64,000 bases of DNA, taken from the NCBI GenBank assembly GCA_034421995.1, contig DAOUJY010000006.1:1-64000 (forward strand), in the 5' to 3' direction. Shown here in pieces: positions 50,066 to 59,014 of the stretch. Both the position numbers and the translations under genes were made by a program. Every line of letters starts with the position of its first letter. Position 1 is the first letter of the stretch. The notes beneath the pieces are model-generated. The model saw only the letters and a program-made list of their open reading frames with translations. It ran no database searches and was not told the origin of the DNA. The stretch comes from Bin87 sp034421995. Its GTDB lineage: Bacteria; Chloroflexota; Dehalococcoidia; Lucifugimonadales; UBA3495.

Positions 50066-50995
50066 TTGAACTTGCCAAACATTTGCGTGCTGGCGCTGGC
50101 GCTGGTCGGCTTGGCCCTTCTGGCCTGTGCCGCCCCGGCCGCATCAGACGACCCACTTGCCCAGCCTCCGGGCGGTCCGCCCGTAAGCCTGGTAGTCAGC
50201 AACAGCGACCTGGCGGTGGGCGAAAACCGGATATCCTTTGGCCTGGTTGACCGGGACTATATGCCGGTACGCCCGGCGGAAGTAGCCCTCCGCGCAGTGT
50301 TTTACGAGCCGGGAGCGGCTACGGGACAGGTACGGCATCGAACTGATGCGGAGTTTCTGCCCTGGCCGCCGGAAGGTCGGCGGGGAGTATTCGTCGCTGA
50401 TATGGTTTTTGACCAGGCTGGAACCGCAACCGGGGATAGTTTGGGCATTTGGGAATTGCACGCCACCTTTGAGTACGAGGAGGGTGAATCGCTGACCATC
50501 GGGGCAGTGGTTTCCGTCGCCGCCACCCACCGTGTCCCGTTCATCGGCGACGCCGCGCCGCCATCGGACACCCCGACCACAGACACCACCGAGGACCTGC
50601 GCACCATCAGCAGCAGCCCGCAACCGGATCCAGCCCTGTATCAGTTATCGGTGGCGGAGGCCGTGCGCTCCGGCAAGCCGGCGATCATAAGTTTCGCAAC
50701 GCCGGCTTTCTGCGTTTCCGCCACGTGCGGCCCACAGATTTCCGACTTGTCGGCGCTGGCAGCGCAATATGGAGGTCAGGCTAACTTCGTCCATGTGGAA
50801 GTGTACCGTGATCCTCACCTGATCGATCCCGCGAATCCGGCGCGGGATCTGGTTCCGGCGGTCAAGGAGTGGGGGTTGGTGTCTGAGCCGTGGACATTTT
50901 TAGTGGGCAACGACGGCCGGATCGCCGCCCGATTTGAGCAATACGTCCCAACGGACGTGCTGGAAGCAGCGTTGTTAGACTTGATAGGGGAGTAA
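50066..50995 (+). CDS. Thioredoxin-like lipoprotein
   Basis: 309 aa from a TTG at 50066 with AAGGGG just upstream. Signal peptide with lipobox LALLACAAP (Cys about residue 21). An Ig-like/beta region (RISFGLVDRDYMPVRPAEVA, GTATGDSLGIWELHATFE) comes first. The C-terminal thioredoxin-like domain (about 195-309) contains SFATPAFCVSATCGPQISDL, i.e. Cys-x5-Cys instead of CxxC, and TFLVGNDGRIAARFEQYVP. Probably an extracytoplasmic redox or binding lipoprotein (redox activity uncertain). Confidence 0.75.
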   Translation: MNLPNICVLALALVGLALLACAAPAASDDPLAQPPGGPPVSLVVSNSDLAVGENRISFGLVDRDYMPVRPAEVALRAVFYEPGAATGQVRHRTDAEFLPWPPEGRRGVFVADMVFDQAGTATGDSLGIWELHATFEYEEGESLTIGAVVSVAATHRVPFIGDAAPPSDTPTTDTTEDLRTISSSPQPDPALYQLSVAEAVRSGKPAIISFATPAFCVSATCGPQISDLSALAAQYGGQANFVHVEVYRDPHLIDPANPARDLVPAVKEWGLVSEPWTFLVGNDGRIAARFEQYVPTDVLEAALLDLIGE

Positions 50996-51102
50996 CGGGT
51001 TTCGCGCTGCCCAAAATGTGGTATTGTGCATCGCAGGTTCCCGTTGACACGAAACTGTGACTTATTTCGGCGCGACGGACACTTCAGGCCAGGAGCATCG
51101 AT

Positions 51103-51615
51103 TTGGCTAATATTACGGTAACAATAGAAGGTGAAGTGAATGAGGTGATCGCAACCCTGAGGGGGATGGCGGGGTGCGGCCCAAGTGAAAGCGCCAACGA
51201 AGTCGCAATTGACGAAATCCCGTCCGGCTTGCAATCACCCGAGCCTCCACCTGCGGAGCCGGCTGCGCCGGAAAGCGCAATAGACGCGCCGGCGGAACCT
51301 GCTACGGTGGTTTGGAACGCCAGTTACCTTACCACGTTCTGGCGCAACCTGTCGGACACCGCGAGGGAGGCCATGGTCCGCGTTTCCCGGTCGCCCAACC
51401 ATACGCAAAAACGGGCGCAGCTGATGCACACCCTGCGGCTTTCCCAGAGGGAACTCTCAGGGTCGCTGTCCAGTCAGGGACACAGCCTGAACCGGCTCAA
51501 GCGTCGTCGCGGCGATCTGGACCTCCCCCGCCCGTTGACTTACGACCGGGCGGAAGACGCTTACGTTTTGGACCCTAACTTCGCCGACGCCCTGCGGGAA
51601 TTGGGCATGAGCTGA
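51103..51615 (+). CDS. Unknown 170-aa protein
   Basis: TTG start with CCAGGAGCATCGA upstream. N-terminus MANITVTIEGEVNEVIATLR, an acidic Pro/Ala linker, then a basic C-terminal half (LTTFWRNLSDTAREAMVRVS, LSQRELSGSLSSQGHSLNRL KRRR, YVLDPNFADALRELGMS) with a helical, winged-helix-like feel. No family recognised. Confidence 0.6.
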   Translation: MANITVTIEGEVNEVIATLRGMAGCGPSESANEVAIDEIPSGLQSPEPPPAEPAAPESAIDAPAEPATVVWNASYLTTFWRNLSDTAREAMVRVSRSPNHTQKRAQLMHTLRLSQRELSGSLSSQGHSLNRLKRRRGDLDLPRPLTYDRAEDAYVLDPNFADALRELGMS

Positions 51616-51640
51616 TCCCGGCCGCCTGGCGGGCGGTGGG

Positions 51641-52435
51641 TTAAAAATGGACTCCGCGTCCACCGCCACCGTCCACCGCGATGGTCTGGCCGGTAATCGC
51701 TGAGGCCAGATCCGAGCACAGAAACGCCGCCAGATTTGCGATGTCATCAGGCTCGACCATGCGCCCGATGGGAATCTCGGCAACGGACTGGGCCAGTTCC
51801 TCGTGGGATGTCGTGTTGTTGCGAGCCGCGCGTTCAGCCACCAACCCCATGTATCGCTCGGTGCGGGTGCTGCCGGGGTGAATGCAATTGACGAGGATCC
51901 CGTCGCCGGCCACGTCATCCGAAAGCGCCTTGGAGTAGTTGGACATCGCTGAATTGGTAACGCCGGAGCCCGGGTTTGTTGGGCTGGAATTTCGGGCCGC
52001 CATTCCGCCGATATTGATTATCCGTCCGCCGCCAGCGGCAATCATGTGCGGCACGCACTCCCGGGCGCAGCGAATATACCCCATTACCTTTGTGGTGATG
52101 TGGTTCAGGATGACTTCATCGGGGATTTGACTGGCGCGGTCGCTGGTGCTGTTGACGGCGTTATTGACGAGGATATCCAGCTTGCCCAGCTCCGCAACGG
52201 CCTGCCGGACCAGGTCGGCGATATCCTCCGGAACCGTCATGTCCGCCCGGATGGGGATGACGCAGGCGCCCGTGGCATCGCTGATCTCAGCGGCGGCGGC
52301 TTGCAAGTCGGTCTCGCCCCGGGCACAGATGGCGACGGCACAGCCATCCCGCGCCAATGCGTAGGCGATGGCTTTGCCGATCCCTTTGCTCCCTCCGGTG
52401 ACCAGCGCAACTTTGCCTTCCAGTCCTGGCAGCAT
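51641..52435 (-). CDS. Short-chain dehydrogenase/reductase (SDR), atypical active site
   Basis: 264 aa with CTAGGAGTAGATC upstream. NAD(P)-binding TGGSKGIGKA and NNAVN, plus the C-terminal PG-motif NCIHPGSTRTERYMGL and ITGQTIAVDGGG show a classical SDR. Instead of Y-x-x-x-K the stretch reads TNSAMSNYSKALSDDVAG: the Lys is there, but the position four before it appears to be Ser and the Tyr is only two before. It may be a non-canonical or inactive member. It precedes the MmgE/PrpD gene end, same strand. Confidence 0.82.
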   Translation of the reverse strand: MLPGLEGKVALVTGGSKGIGKAIAYALARDGCAVAICARGETDLQAAAAEISDATGACVIPIRADMTVPEDIADLVRQAVAELGKLDILVNNAVNSTSDRASQIPDEVILNHITTKVMGYIRCARECVPHMIAAGGGRIINIGGMAARNSSPTNPGSGVTNSAMSNYSKALSDDVAGDGILVNCIHPGSTRTERYMGLVAERAARNNTTSHEELAQSVAEIPIGRMVEPDDIANLAAFLCSDLASAITGQTIAVDGGGGRGVHF

Positions 52436-52482
52436 GATCTACTCCTAGAATCGAATGTGTGGTGCAGTTGTACTGGCGTGCT

Positions 52483-53892
52483 TCATGGCGTTGCGGCGGC
52501 GATCAGTTCGCCGATGCTGTCGGCGTCGGGGATGGCGCGCACCGCAGCCACAATGGCTTCCAGCTTTGCGTCCGGCCAGTTTATTTGAGGAAACAGAGGG
52601 CGCAATCGCTCTATCTCCGTACCCAATCCCCACTCCAGTTCTGCACCTTGATATTCGCCACGGTACACGTTGCCGCCCGTCATTTCTACGGTGATACGCG
52701 GAGCGAACGCCGGTCGATCCTTATGGCCAACAGTATCGACTTTGTGCATCAAGGAGACGACGGTGTCGTGGTTATCCGCAGCAGCGGCGCCGTCGTCGCC
52801 CGGATCGATGCGGGTTCGCAACGGCGGGTACGAACCGTTGACGGCCACGTAAGCCGCAAAATAGTGAGTGCTTCCAACCAGAGCCCGGCCTCGGGAGGGA
52901 TTTGGGAATGCCGGTGACGGGTACAGAGTTTCCAGCCAGTTCATGTCGATGGTGATACGCTCGATTTGATCAATGGCCAGTACGTGGGAACGCCGAATGT
53001 CCGTCATCAGGTCGATGACGGGGCAATTGTAGCCGGCAGTGGGATACATTTTCAGTACGGTGTGCAGAAGCTCCCACCGCGTTCCCAAGCCTTCCGTAAC
53101 CGGGTCAAAGGAAACCTGTTGGGGGCCGGTGAAGACGTAGGACAATTCGCCTTGATTATTTCCGGTAAAGGCGTTGTAGAAACCCGCCGGCCCCTCCAGG
53201 GCTTCCTCGGAACCCTGGACGTCTTCCCGGGCCAGCAGAGCCGCCATGATCCCGCTGCGGGTCGATTGGGGTTCGTGGAACATCATTTCGCGGCCACCGG
53301 ACCGGGGACCCTCATTGGTGCCGGCGGTAAAGGTGCAGGCCAACGCAATGGCGGTAACCATCTGGTCTTCGTTGAGCCCCAGCAACTTGCCGGTGGCAAC
53401 TGCTGCGCCCAGGGTCCCGTAAACGGGGCTGGAGCGGAAACCGCGAGCCTGGGTGGAAGCGATGAAGTCACCGGCGATGCGCGATTCTACCTCGTATCCG
53501 GCGGCCATAGCGGTTATCAGCTGCGGACCGTCAGCGCCGCCTAGTTGCGCGGAAGCTAAGGCCGCCGGTATGACGCACGGGCCGGGGTGGGTGAGCATCC
53601 GGTAGGAATCAGCCTGGTTGGTGGCGTGCATCAGCTTGCTGTTGGCGAAGGCCGCCCCGCAGCGGGTGGCTCGGCCGCCGTTGGCCAGAATGCTGGCCCC
53701 GTGCGCCGAGGCTTCCTCGGCCAACGCGAGGTCAACCGCCGCCTTGCCGTGGTGGGTGCCGGCGCCGATGATGGCGACCACCGTGGCGTGAAGCAGGGAG
53801 GTCTGCATCTTGTCGATGACGGCCGGCGGCAGGTCGGCGGTGTCCAGGTTGACGGCCCAGCGGGCCAATTGGCGAGAAAGGGATTCGGGCAT
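52483..53892 (-). CDS. MmgE/PrpD family protein (2-methylcitrate dehydratase-like)
   Basis: 469 aa with AAAAGGAGCG upstream. MmgE/PrpD pattern: all-helical N-domain (RQLARWAVNLDTADLPPAVI DKM, ATRCGAAFANSKLMHATNQA DSYR, GVPAALASAQLGGADG-like LTAMAAGYEVESRIAGD), FRSSPVYGTLGAAVATGKLL GLNEDQM and GTRWELLHTVLKMYPTAGYN CPVIDL. Members dehydrate 2-methylcitrate or related acids, or act on itaconate-type compounds. Substrate not resolved. Confidence 0.88.
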   Translation of the reverse strand: MPESLSRQLARWAVNLDTADLPPAVIDKMQTSLLHATVVAIIGAGTHHGKAAVDLALAEEASAHGASILANGGRATRCGAAFANSKLMHATNQADSYRMLTHPGPCVIPAALASAQLGGADGPQLITAMAAGYEVESRIAGDFIASTQARGFRSSPVYGTLGAAVATGKLLGLNEDQMVTAIALACTFTAGTNEGPRSGGREMMFHEPQSTRSGIMAALLAREDVQGSEEALEGPAGFYNAFTGNNQGELSYVFTGPQQVSFDPVTEGLGTRWELLHTVLKMYPTAGYNCPVIDLMTDIRRSHVLAIDQIERITIDMNWLETLYPSPAFPNPSRGRALVGSTHYFAAYVAVNGSYPPLRTRIDPGDDGAAAADNHDTVVSLMHKVDTVGHKDRPAFAPRITVEMTGGNVYRGEYQGAELEWGLGTEIERLRPLFPQINWPDAKLEAIVAAVRAIPDADSIGELIAAATP

Positions 53893-53916
53893 GGGCGCTC
53901 CTTTTCAGGGGGCAGT

Positions 53917-54327
53917 TCATCCGATGGTGTTGACGTGGGGATATTGCAGGACGCGACCGTCATCAGTAAGCAGGGGACAAGCTAACTCAATCGCAGTTGC
54001 CACCAGAATGCGGTCTGCGGGATCACGGTGGAAGGGTTCGGGAAGGCTATAAGCCCGGACAGCTATTTCCGGAGTGATGGGCAACAGTTCAACGTCGGGA
54101 TAGCTCAACAGACGGCGCAACCAGGACAGGGCATCCAATTGCAAGATGACGCGCTGTCTTTCGACCAGCATGGCAATCTCCCAACAAGTAATTGCGCTGA
54201 CGCCGATGCTGCCCTGAATGCGGCGCTCGTCGGTAATAGCGGCGAGTTGGGCGTCAGTGAGTCGGTTGATTTCGTCGGACCACCATATTCCGATGTGGGT
54301 ATCGAGGATTATCACGCTGTTGGCCAC
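53917..54327 (-). CDS. vapC: PIN domain toxin (VapC-type)
   Basis: 136 aa, GTG start (GGAGGAAG upstream). PIN signature: VIILDTHIGIWW (D9), VSAITCWEIAML (E50), FHRDPADRILVATAIE (D102/D105), LLTDDGRVL (D122). A ribonuclease toxin, probably cleaving tRNA or other RNA. It follows a small antitoxin-like gene by 33 bp. Confidence 0.88.
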   Translation of the reverse strand: MANSVIILDTHIGIWWSDEINRLTDAQLAAITDERRIQGSIGVSAITCWEIAMLVERQRVILQLDALSWLRRLLSYPDVELLPITPEIAVRAYSLPEPFHRDPADRILVATAIELACPLLTDDGRVLQYPHVNTIG

Positions 54328-54360
54328 CTTCCTCCGAATTCTGGCGTCGGAGTTATCTGC

Positions 54361-54627
54361 TCAAAACGGGATACCCTTATCCAGCATATCCAACTCTTCG
54401 TCCGTAAATGCCGAGTCAAAAGGACGATCATACTTCAAGACCGTGCCTTTGTTCGGGTTGCGCAGCGCCGGCCGGCTCAAATCGCTCGGATCCAATTCGA
54501 GCCGGACGGGCTCTTCCGGGCAAACCCGCACCGTGACCTCGACGTCAATTCCTTCCGCGAAGGGAAGGCCGCTCAGGGTAAGGGCGCCATCTTTGGCGAT
54601 TTTGGCGATGGTTTTGAAGGTGTCCAT
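54361..54627 (-). CDS. VapB-like antitoxin candidate
   Basis: 88 aa from the ATG at 54627 (AGGGA upstream). N-terminus FKTIAKIAKDGALTLSGLPF suggests an AbrB/VapB-like beta fold with DVEVTVRVCPE; an acidic C-terminus (DRPFDSAFTDEELDMLDKGI) would bind the toxin. Position directly before vapC supports the antitoxin role. Family assignment is by context. Confidence 0.7.
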   Translation of the reverse strand: MDTFKTIAKIAKDGALTLSGLPFAEGIDVEVTVRVCPEEPVRLELDPSDLSRPALRNPNKGTVLKYDRPFDSAFTDEELDMLDKGIPF

Positions 54628-54722
54628 GCTGGTCCCTAATCGTGGGAGGTGTGAGTTTCGGTCCCGTCGCAAAGAGCATGGTAGCACAGCCGGCCGGGGG
54701 ACGCCGCCGGGAGCCGAGCCAG

Positions 54723-55435
54723 TCAGTCCAGGTCGCGCAGGGAGCGGCGGAAGACCACCTTGCTGACCGCCAGCAGCAGCACGCCGGCGACGAAAAGAAC
54801 CAGCGCTGTAATCTCGAGGCTTTCCAGCGCGAAACCGAGGCCGGTAGCCGCTGCGGGCGGATGCTCAGTGTCCGTTATCGACATGAGCAAAATTACCAAG
54901 CCCAGCGTGATGGCCGCTCCGACGTCAGCAGCCCAATGGGATACGTCGGCGGGTATCGGCAGCCAACCGGAGTGGAATAGCACCAGGGCAGAGGACACGC
55001 CGACAGCCATGCCAAGCAGATGTCCGCCCACCACATGGCGGAAGGCCGCGGCGCTGGAATTGGGATGTACGAAAATGATGACCGCGCTGGAACCGAGACC
55101 GGCCGCCAGAATCGCGTCGGCCACGGAGTCCACCAACAGCAGGACCACAGCATCACCAGCGCCGCGACGGCCGACTGCCACAGGTAGCGTTTCTTGAGCT
55201 GGAAGAACTGGACGTTGTACAGCTCGACGAACAGCGGAAGATGAAATCGCCGGCTGACGCTGCGGGGCATCAACTGCAACTCGCCATGGGTCATCAGCCG
55301 GTCGAGAAACGCGATGTCCTGCCTGGTGCGCTGTTCGCGCAGGCGACGAACAGCGTGCGAACGCTGCCGGCGCCTTCTCCTTGACGACGCTCCACCCACC
55401 ATGTCGCCGGATCCGGCGTCGGTCCGGTTTGCCAT
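54723..55435 (-). pseudogene. HPP family membrane protein gene with apparent frameshift
   Basis: Two overlapping frames make one HPP protein. From the ATG at 55435 the frame reads MANRTDAGSGD..., FVELYNVQFFQLKKRYLWQS AVAALVML. Then another frame continues VVLLLVDSVADAILAAGLGS SAV..., SSAAAFRHVVGGHLLG... to a stop at 54723. Restoring one G near 55145-55149 would join them as ALVML-VVLLLVDS. HPP proteins have four or five membrane helices and are linked to nitrite transport in some lineages. Real mutation or sequencing error cannot be told apart. Confidence 0.72.
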
Positions 55436-55447
55436 GGGTCGGGCGCG

Positions 55448-56242
55448 TTATCCGAGACTGCGGGCGAAGTCCAGCCAGACGCGGGCGCACGGCACGGGCA
55501 GGATGTGCTGTACGAAGCCGGAAACGCCAGGAAATACCACCGCGCGCCCGTTGGGAAAGACGTCGGCAGCCCCACGAAAGTCACCCAGCACTTCTTCACG
55601 AAGGGCAGCGGCAGCAATGATTAGCACCGGGGTTTGCACGTCTTTCAGCATCGGGCGCAGATCGCCCCCGGCTTGGGCCTGAAAACCGGCTACCACGTGG
55701 GGCGTTGTGGCTTTCATCTGCTCGGCGTACCATCGAGTATAGGCGGGATCGACGATCTGAGGGTCGAGGCGCCGGCCGATGCTGCTTTCCACCCAGGCGC
55801 CGATCCCTTCGTTTTCAATCTGCACGGCCGATTCGGCGTGGTGAGCGTCGTTGAAACTGGTGGGGGACGTGCAGGCGGTGAGGGACAGCAGGCGGTCCTG
55901 GTGCATCGTGGCGTAGCGCATGGATATGCTTCCGCCCACGGTTTCACCGATGAGGTGGAACTTTTCCAATCCCAGCTTATCGACGAACTCGGCTAGATCT
56001 CTGGCAAAGTTGTCCACTGACCAGGGGTAACCCGGTTCAGGCACGTCGGACTGTCCCATGCCCCGCATATCGAACCGTATAACGCGGTAGCGCCGGGCTA
56101 CGACAGGAACCCACCCGAACCAAAGCTTGTGGTTCTTGGCCATGCCGTGGTGCATGACCACAGTCTCGGGTTGGGTCCAGGGGTCGGTGAAGTCGTCGAT
56201 GGTGTAAAACAGTTCACAGCCGTCATCCAAGCGCAGTTTCAT
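55448..56242 (-). CDS. Alpha/beta hydrolase fold protein, nucleophile replaced
   Basis: 264 aa. Fold motifs: VVMHHGMAKNHKLWFGWVPV, YRVIRFDMRGMGQSDVPEPG Y, DNFARDLAEFVDKLGLEKFH LIGETVGGS. The nucleophile elbow is G-E-T-V-G with Thr101 instead of Ser. The usual GH near the C-terminus reads GVSGFVQHILP. So the catalytic triad is altered: possibly a non-hydrolytic (lyase-, or carrier-like) member, or inactive. Neighbour of a CMD gene on the same strand (64-bp gap), which suggests a catabolic unit. Confidence 0.82.
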   Translation of the reverse strand: MKLRLDDGCELFYTIDDFTDPWTQPETVVMHHGMAKNHKLWFGWVPVVARRYRVIRFDMRGMGQSDVPEPGYPWSVDNFARDLAEFVDKLGLEKFHLIGETVGGSISMRYATMHQDRLLSLTACTSPTSFNDAHHAESAVQIENEGIGAWVESSIGRRLDPQIVDPAYTRWYAEQMKATTPHVVAGFQAQAGGDLRPMLKDVQTPVLIIAAAALREEVLGDFRGAADVFPNGRAVVFPGVSGFVQHILPVPCARVWLDFARSLG

Positions 56243-56306
56243 CGTGTTTCCGCCGACCTCCGTGCCGTGTGTTGTCCTTGATGGTTACGCGATGGATTCG
56301 GGGTGG

Positions 56307-57101
56307 TCAGTCGATGCCCAGCTCGTTGAAGACGGAGCGAGCGATACGCATGGAGGTGCGGGCGTTGATATAGCCCCCGTACATCGAAAGGTGAATGAAT
56401 ATCTCCATGAGCTCCGTCGGAGTGAGGCCAACACCAATGGCGCCTCGTATGCGGCGGCGCATTTGGTTGTCGTACACTCCCATGCTGGTCAGCGCAGCCA
56501 GGGAGATGATGGCGCGCTCTTTGTCGTCGAGCAGGGAGCGGTCGTAAATGGCGCCCCAGTTATATTCGTCAACAATCCGCTCCAACTGCCCTTCCGGTGA
56601 ATCGGGGTCGGAAGACGCTTCGGGAAGATTGCCCAAATGGCGGCGGTGCAGTTCCCGTCCCAGAGCAAGCTGTTCGTCCGGGTGGCGGTTAGTGTCATAT
56701 TCCAGGGCCGGCTGGAAGTCGATGCCCAACTCCTCAAAGATATCCTTGGTCAACCGGAGCGCGGACTCAACGTGGGGGACACCGATGTAGAAAGTGGACT
56801 GGATGAAAATTTCCACGACCTGATTAGGAGTGATGCCAACGTTGAGGGCGCGGACGATGTGCCGGCGCAGCAGGTTCATTTCGCCCTGGGTCATCAGGGC
56901 CGAGATGGTGGCGATGCACCGTTGTTTCAGGTCCAGGCCGGGACGGGTCCAGATGGTGCCGAAGAGAGCCTCGTCGATGATGCGCTTGAGGTCGGGGGCC
57001 AACTGATCGACGCCGGGCAGGGCATAGTGTGATTTATCGCCGCCGGACATCGTGCCACGCATATCCTGGCCGGTCTGGTAGCGGTCGTTAAGCGAAGTCA
57101 A
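56307..57101 (-). CDS. Carboxymuconolactone decarboxylase family protein with two CMD domains
   Basis: 264 aa from a TTG at 57101 with CAAGGAGGAATA upstream; the frame extends to 57128 without a better start. Two related halves: LDLKQRCIATISALMTQGEM N, ALNVGITPNQVVEIFIQSTF YIGVP and LDDKERAIISLAALTSMGVY DNQ, AIGVGLTPTELMEIFIHLSM Y. Each matches the CMD/AhpD core, but lacks the CxxC of AhpD peroxidases. CMD proteins of this type act in aromatic or lactone breakdown. Cotranscription with the hydrolase gene is likely. Confidence 0.85.
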   Translation of the reverse strand: MTSLNDRYQTGQDMRGTMSGGDKSHYALPGVDQLAPDLKRIIDEALFGTIWTRPGLDLKQRCIATISALMTQGEMNLLRRHIVRALNVGITPNQVVEIFIQSTFYIGVPHVESALRLTKDIFEELGIDFQPALEYDTNRHPDEQLALGRELHRRHLGNLPEASSDPDSPEGQLERIVDEYNWGAIYDRSLLDDKERAIISLAALTSMGVYDNQMRRRIRGAIGVGLTPTELMEIFIHLSMYGGYINARTSMRIARSVFNELGID

Positions 57102-57230
57102 GGCAGTATTCCTCCTTGCGAAATGCAATTGACGTGGACTGGCGACAGTGGCAGCGTCGTGGCGGGAACGCCAACCGTCAAGCGGTGTGATTATAGCACA
57201 GGGCCGTTGGCGCCCAACCCTGCGCTACTG

Positions 57231-58175
57231 TCAATCGGTATGCCGCATCACGTCCCCGGCGAACCAGTCGAGCCGCTCTAGGGCTTGGTTCAGATCGCTG
57301 CCGCGGATGTCGAAGATGATGTGGGAAACGCCCACCTCCGAGTAGGTATGCACGTCTTCCAGGATGGCGTCGGCGGATCCGGAGAAACGCCGTCGGGGGC
57401 CGGTCTGCATGGTGGCGGGGTCATACAGGGGGGCCTTCATCGAAACCTGAATTTCGGCAGGGTTACGGCCGGCGCGCTCCGCAAAACGGTTGAGCGTGAC
57501 CAGGTCCCCGGCCAGTTCCTCCGGTTCCAGAGTGGCCGCCGGGATGGTGCCCACCGGATGCCAGCCGTCGCCGATGGTGGCAGCGCGCCGGATGGCGGGA
57601 CGACTCTGGCCGCCCACCCAAATGGGCGGATGCGGTTTCTGCGCCGGCTTGGGCAAAAACTGGATGCCGGAAAACTGTACGTACTGTCCATCGAATTCGG
57701 GGTTGGGGCTGGTCCACAGTTCTTGGTAGGCCCGCAGGTATTCGTCCGTAACGGCGCCGCGTTCAGCGAAGGGCGGCGTCCCCAGGGCCTCAAATTCCTC
57801 TTCCATCCAGCCCACGCCGACGCCCAGGATCAACCGGCCACGGGACAACACGTCCAGGGTGGCCAGTATCTTGGCGGCCAGTATCGGCGGGCGGTAGGGC
57901 ACGATCATGACGCTGGGCACCAGGCGGATGTTTTCGGTAATGCCGGCCAGGTAGGTCAAGAGGGTCAGCTGTTCGAAATATTCGCCGCTCTCTCCGGTGG
58001 GGAACTCGCCGCCAACGGTGTAGGGATACGGCGAGTCGATTTGGTTGGGGACCAATACATGGTCGCCGGCTACCATGCAGTAGAAACCGAGACGGTCGCC
58101 GGTTTGCGCGATCCGGGCCAGCGGGCCGGGTTGGGCGTTAGGGCCATGGTTGGGCAGGTAGAATCCGAACTGCAT
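57231..58175 (-). CDS. LLM class F420-dependent oxidoreductase
   Basis: 314 aa; TTCAGGAGCG upstream. Motifs: MQFGFYLPNHGPNAQPGPL, GFYCMVAGDHVLVPNQIDSP YPY, LDVLSRGRLILGVGVGWMEE EFEALG (typical of F420-dependent LLM), KPHPPIWVGGQSRPAIRRAA. The GVGVGWMEEEF motif is common in F420-dependent reductases and dehydrogenases of actinobacteria and Chloroflexota. Substrate unknown. Confidence 0.9.
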   Translation of the reverse strand: MQFGFYLPNHGPNAQPGPLARIAQTGDRLGFYCMVAGDHVLVPNQIDSPYPYTVGGEFPTGESGEYFEQLTLLTYLAGITENIRLVPSVMIVPYRPPILAAKILATLDVLSRGRLILGVGVGWMEEEFEALGTPPFAERGAVTDEYLRAYQELWTSPNPEFDGQYVQFSGIQFLPKPAQKPHPPIWVGGQSRPAIRRAATIGDGWHPVGTIPAATLEPEELAGDLVTLNRFAERAGRNPAEIQVSMKAPLYDPATMQTGPRRRFSGSADAILEDVHTYSEVGVSHIIFDIRGSDLNQALERLDWFAGDVMRHTD

Positions 58176-58210
58176 TGCGGCGCTCCTGAATTGACAAGTG
58201 ACGCGAGCCG

Positions 58211-58342
58211 TTAGAAGGAAATCCTAAATGTACCTGAAAGCACGCCAAGCATAACGAGGACAACGACGACAATGACGAGGCCCGCCACGATGCCAAGCAC
58301 GCAACCGCAACCGCGATTGAAAGAACCAAAGAATGTTGCCAT
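58211..58342 (-). CDS. Candidate 43-aa membrane peptide
   Basis: Reads MATFFGSFNRGCGCVLGIVA GLVIVVVVLVML..., ending FRISF. One strong membrane helix follows a Cys-rich GCGCVLG. No Shine-Dalgarno is evident upstream, so translation is uncertain. Located between two convergent-looking metabolic genes. Confidence 0.35.
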   Translation of the reverse strand: MATFFGSFNRGCGCVLGIVAGLVIVVVVLVMLGVLSGTFRISF

Positions 58343-58395
58343 ACGCGCCGGCAGTGCTGACGATGATTAGGTGGGGGGATCGGCCTGCTGCCTGC

Positions 58396-58401
58396 TATAA
58401 T
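58396..58401 (+). promoter_or_regulatory. TATAAT -10-like hexamer before GlcG-like gene
   Basis: Exact TATAAT, within a small inverted repeat CCTGC...GCAGG (58391-58409), 54 bp before the ATG. No clear -35. Confidence 0.35.
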
Positions 58402-58454
58402 ACCGCAGGCGGTTTTGCCGCCTCAACCTGTCAAATGCTCAAGGAGATGCCACC

Positions 58455-58874
58455 ATGCCCAACATCACTCTGGATCAAGCCGAGGCCGTGTTGGCCGGCG
58501 CCAAAGCGGCTGCGCTGGAACTGGGTAAAGCGTTCAGTTTTTCGGTAGTGGACGCGCGCGGCGATCTGATAACCATGTGCAAGATGGACGGCTCGGCTTG
58601 GCGCACCCCCTACGTTTCGAGGGGCAAGGCAAGGGCCTCCGCGTGTTTTGGGGAACCCAGCGGAGATCTGACCGAGCGCTCCACCACTCCCATTATGCGG
58701 GCCGTTATGGAGGTCGAACGAGGTGAGTTCGTCCCTGGCCAAGGCGCGTTGCCGATCTACATGAACGGTGAATTGATCGGAGCGGTGGGGGGCAGCGGCG
58801 GCACCGCCCAGGAAGACGAGGACTGCTCCAGGGCCGGCATAGCGAGACTGTCCGGCGCCAGCGCCGGCCGGTAG
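58455..58874 (+). CDS. GlcG/HbpS-like heme-binding family protein (DUF336)
   Basis: 139 aa with CAAGGAGATGCCACC upstream. Pattern: ITLDQAEAVLAGAKAAALEL, FSVVDARGDLITMCKMDGSA, SRGKARASACFG, GALPIYMNGELIGAVGGSGG TAQEDEDCSRAG. Family members bind small ligands or heme, or are encoded with glycolate and diol metabolism. Role here unknown. Stands alone between converging genes. Confidence 0.88.
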   Translation: MPNITLDQAEAVLAGAKAAALELGKAFSFSVVDARGDLITMCKMDGSAWRTPYVSRGKARASACFGEPSGDLTERSTTPIMRAVMEVERGEFVPGQGALPIYMNGELIGAVGGSGGTAQEDEDCSRAGIARLSGASAGR

Positions 58875-58963
58875 GGCGACGCCCCACCAGCAGTCCACCG
58901 TCCCGCTCTCGGGATATGGCCTAAAGCCGCGACTGCTGCTCAACCGCGGTTCGGACATTGTTT

Positions 58964-58987
58964 GGCCCCGCTCATTCGGGCGGGGCC
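58964..58987. terminator. Bidirectional terminator-like hairpin
   Basis: GGCCCCGC (58964-58971) and GCGGGGCC (58980-58987) around an 8-nt loop, between the converging genes ending at 58874 and 59015. Short T-rich ends on both sides (TTT before, TTC after). Confidence 0.5.
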
Positions 58988-59014
58988 TTCGTGATGTGCC
59001 AAATCGAAATGAGG

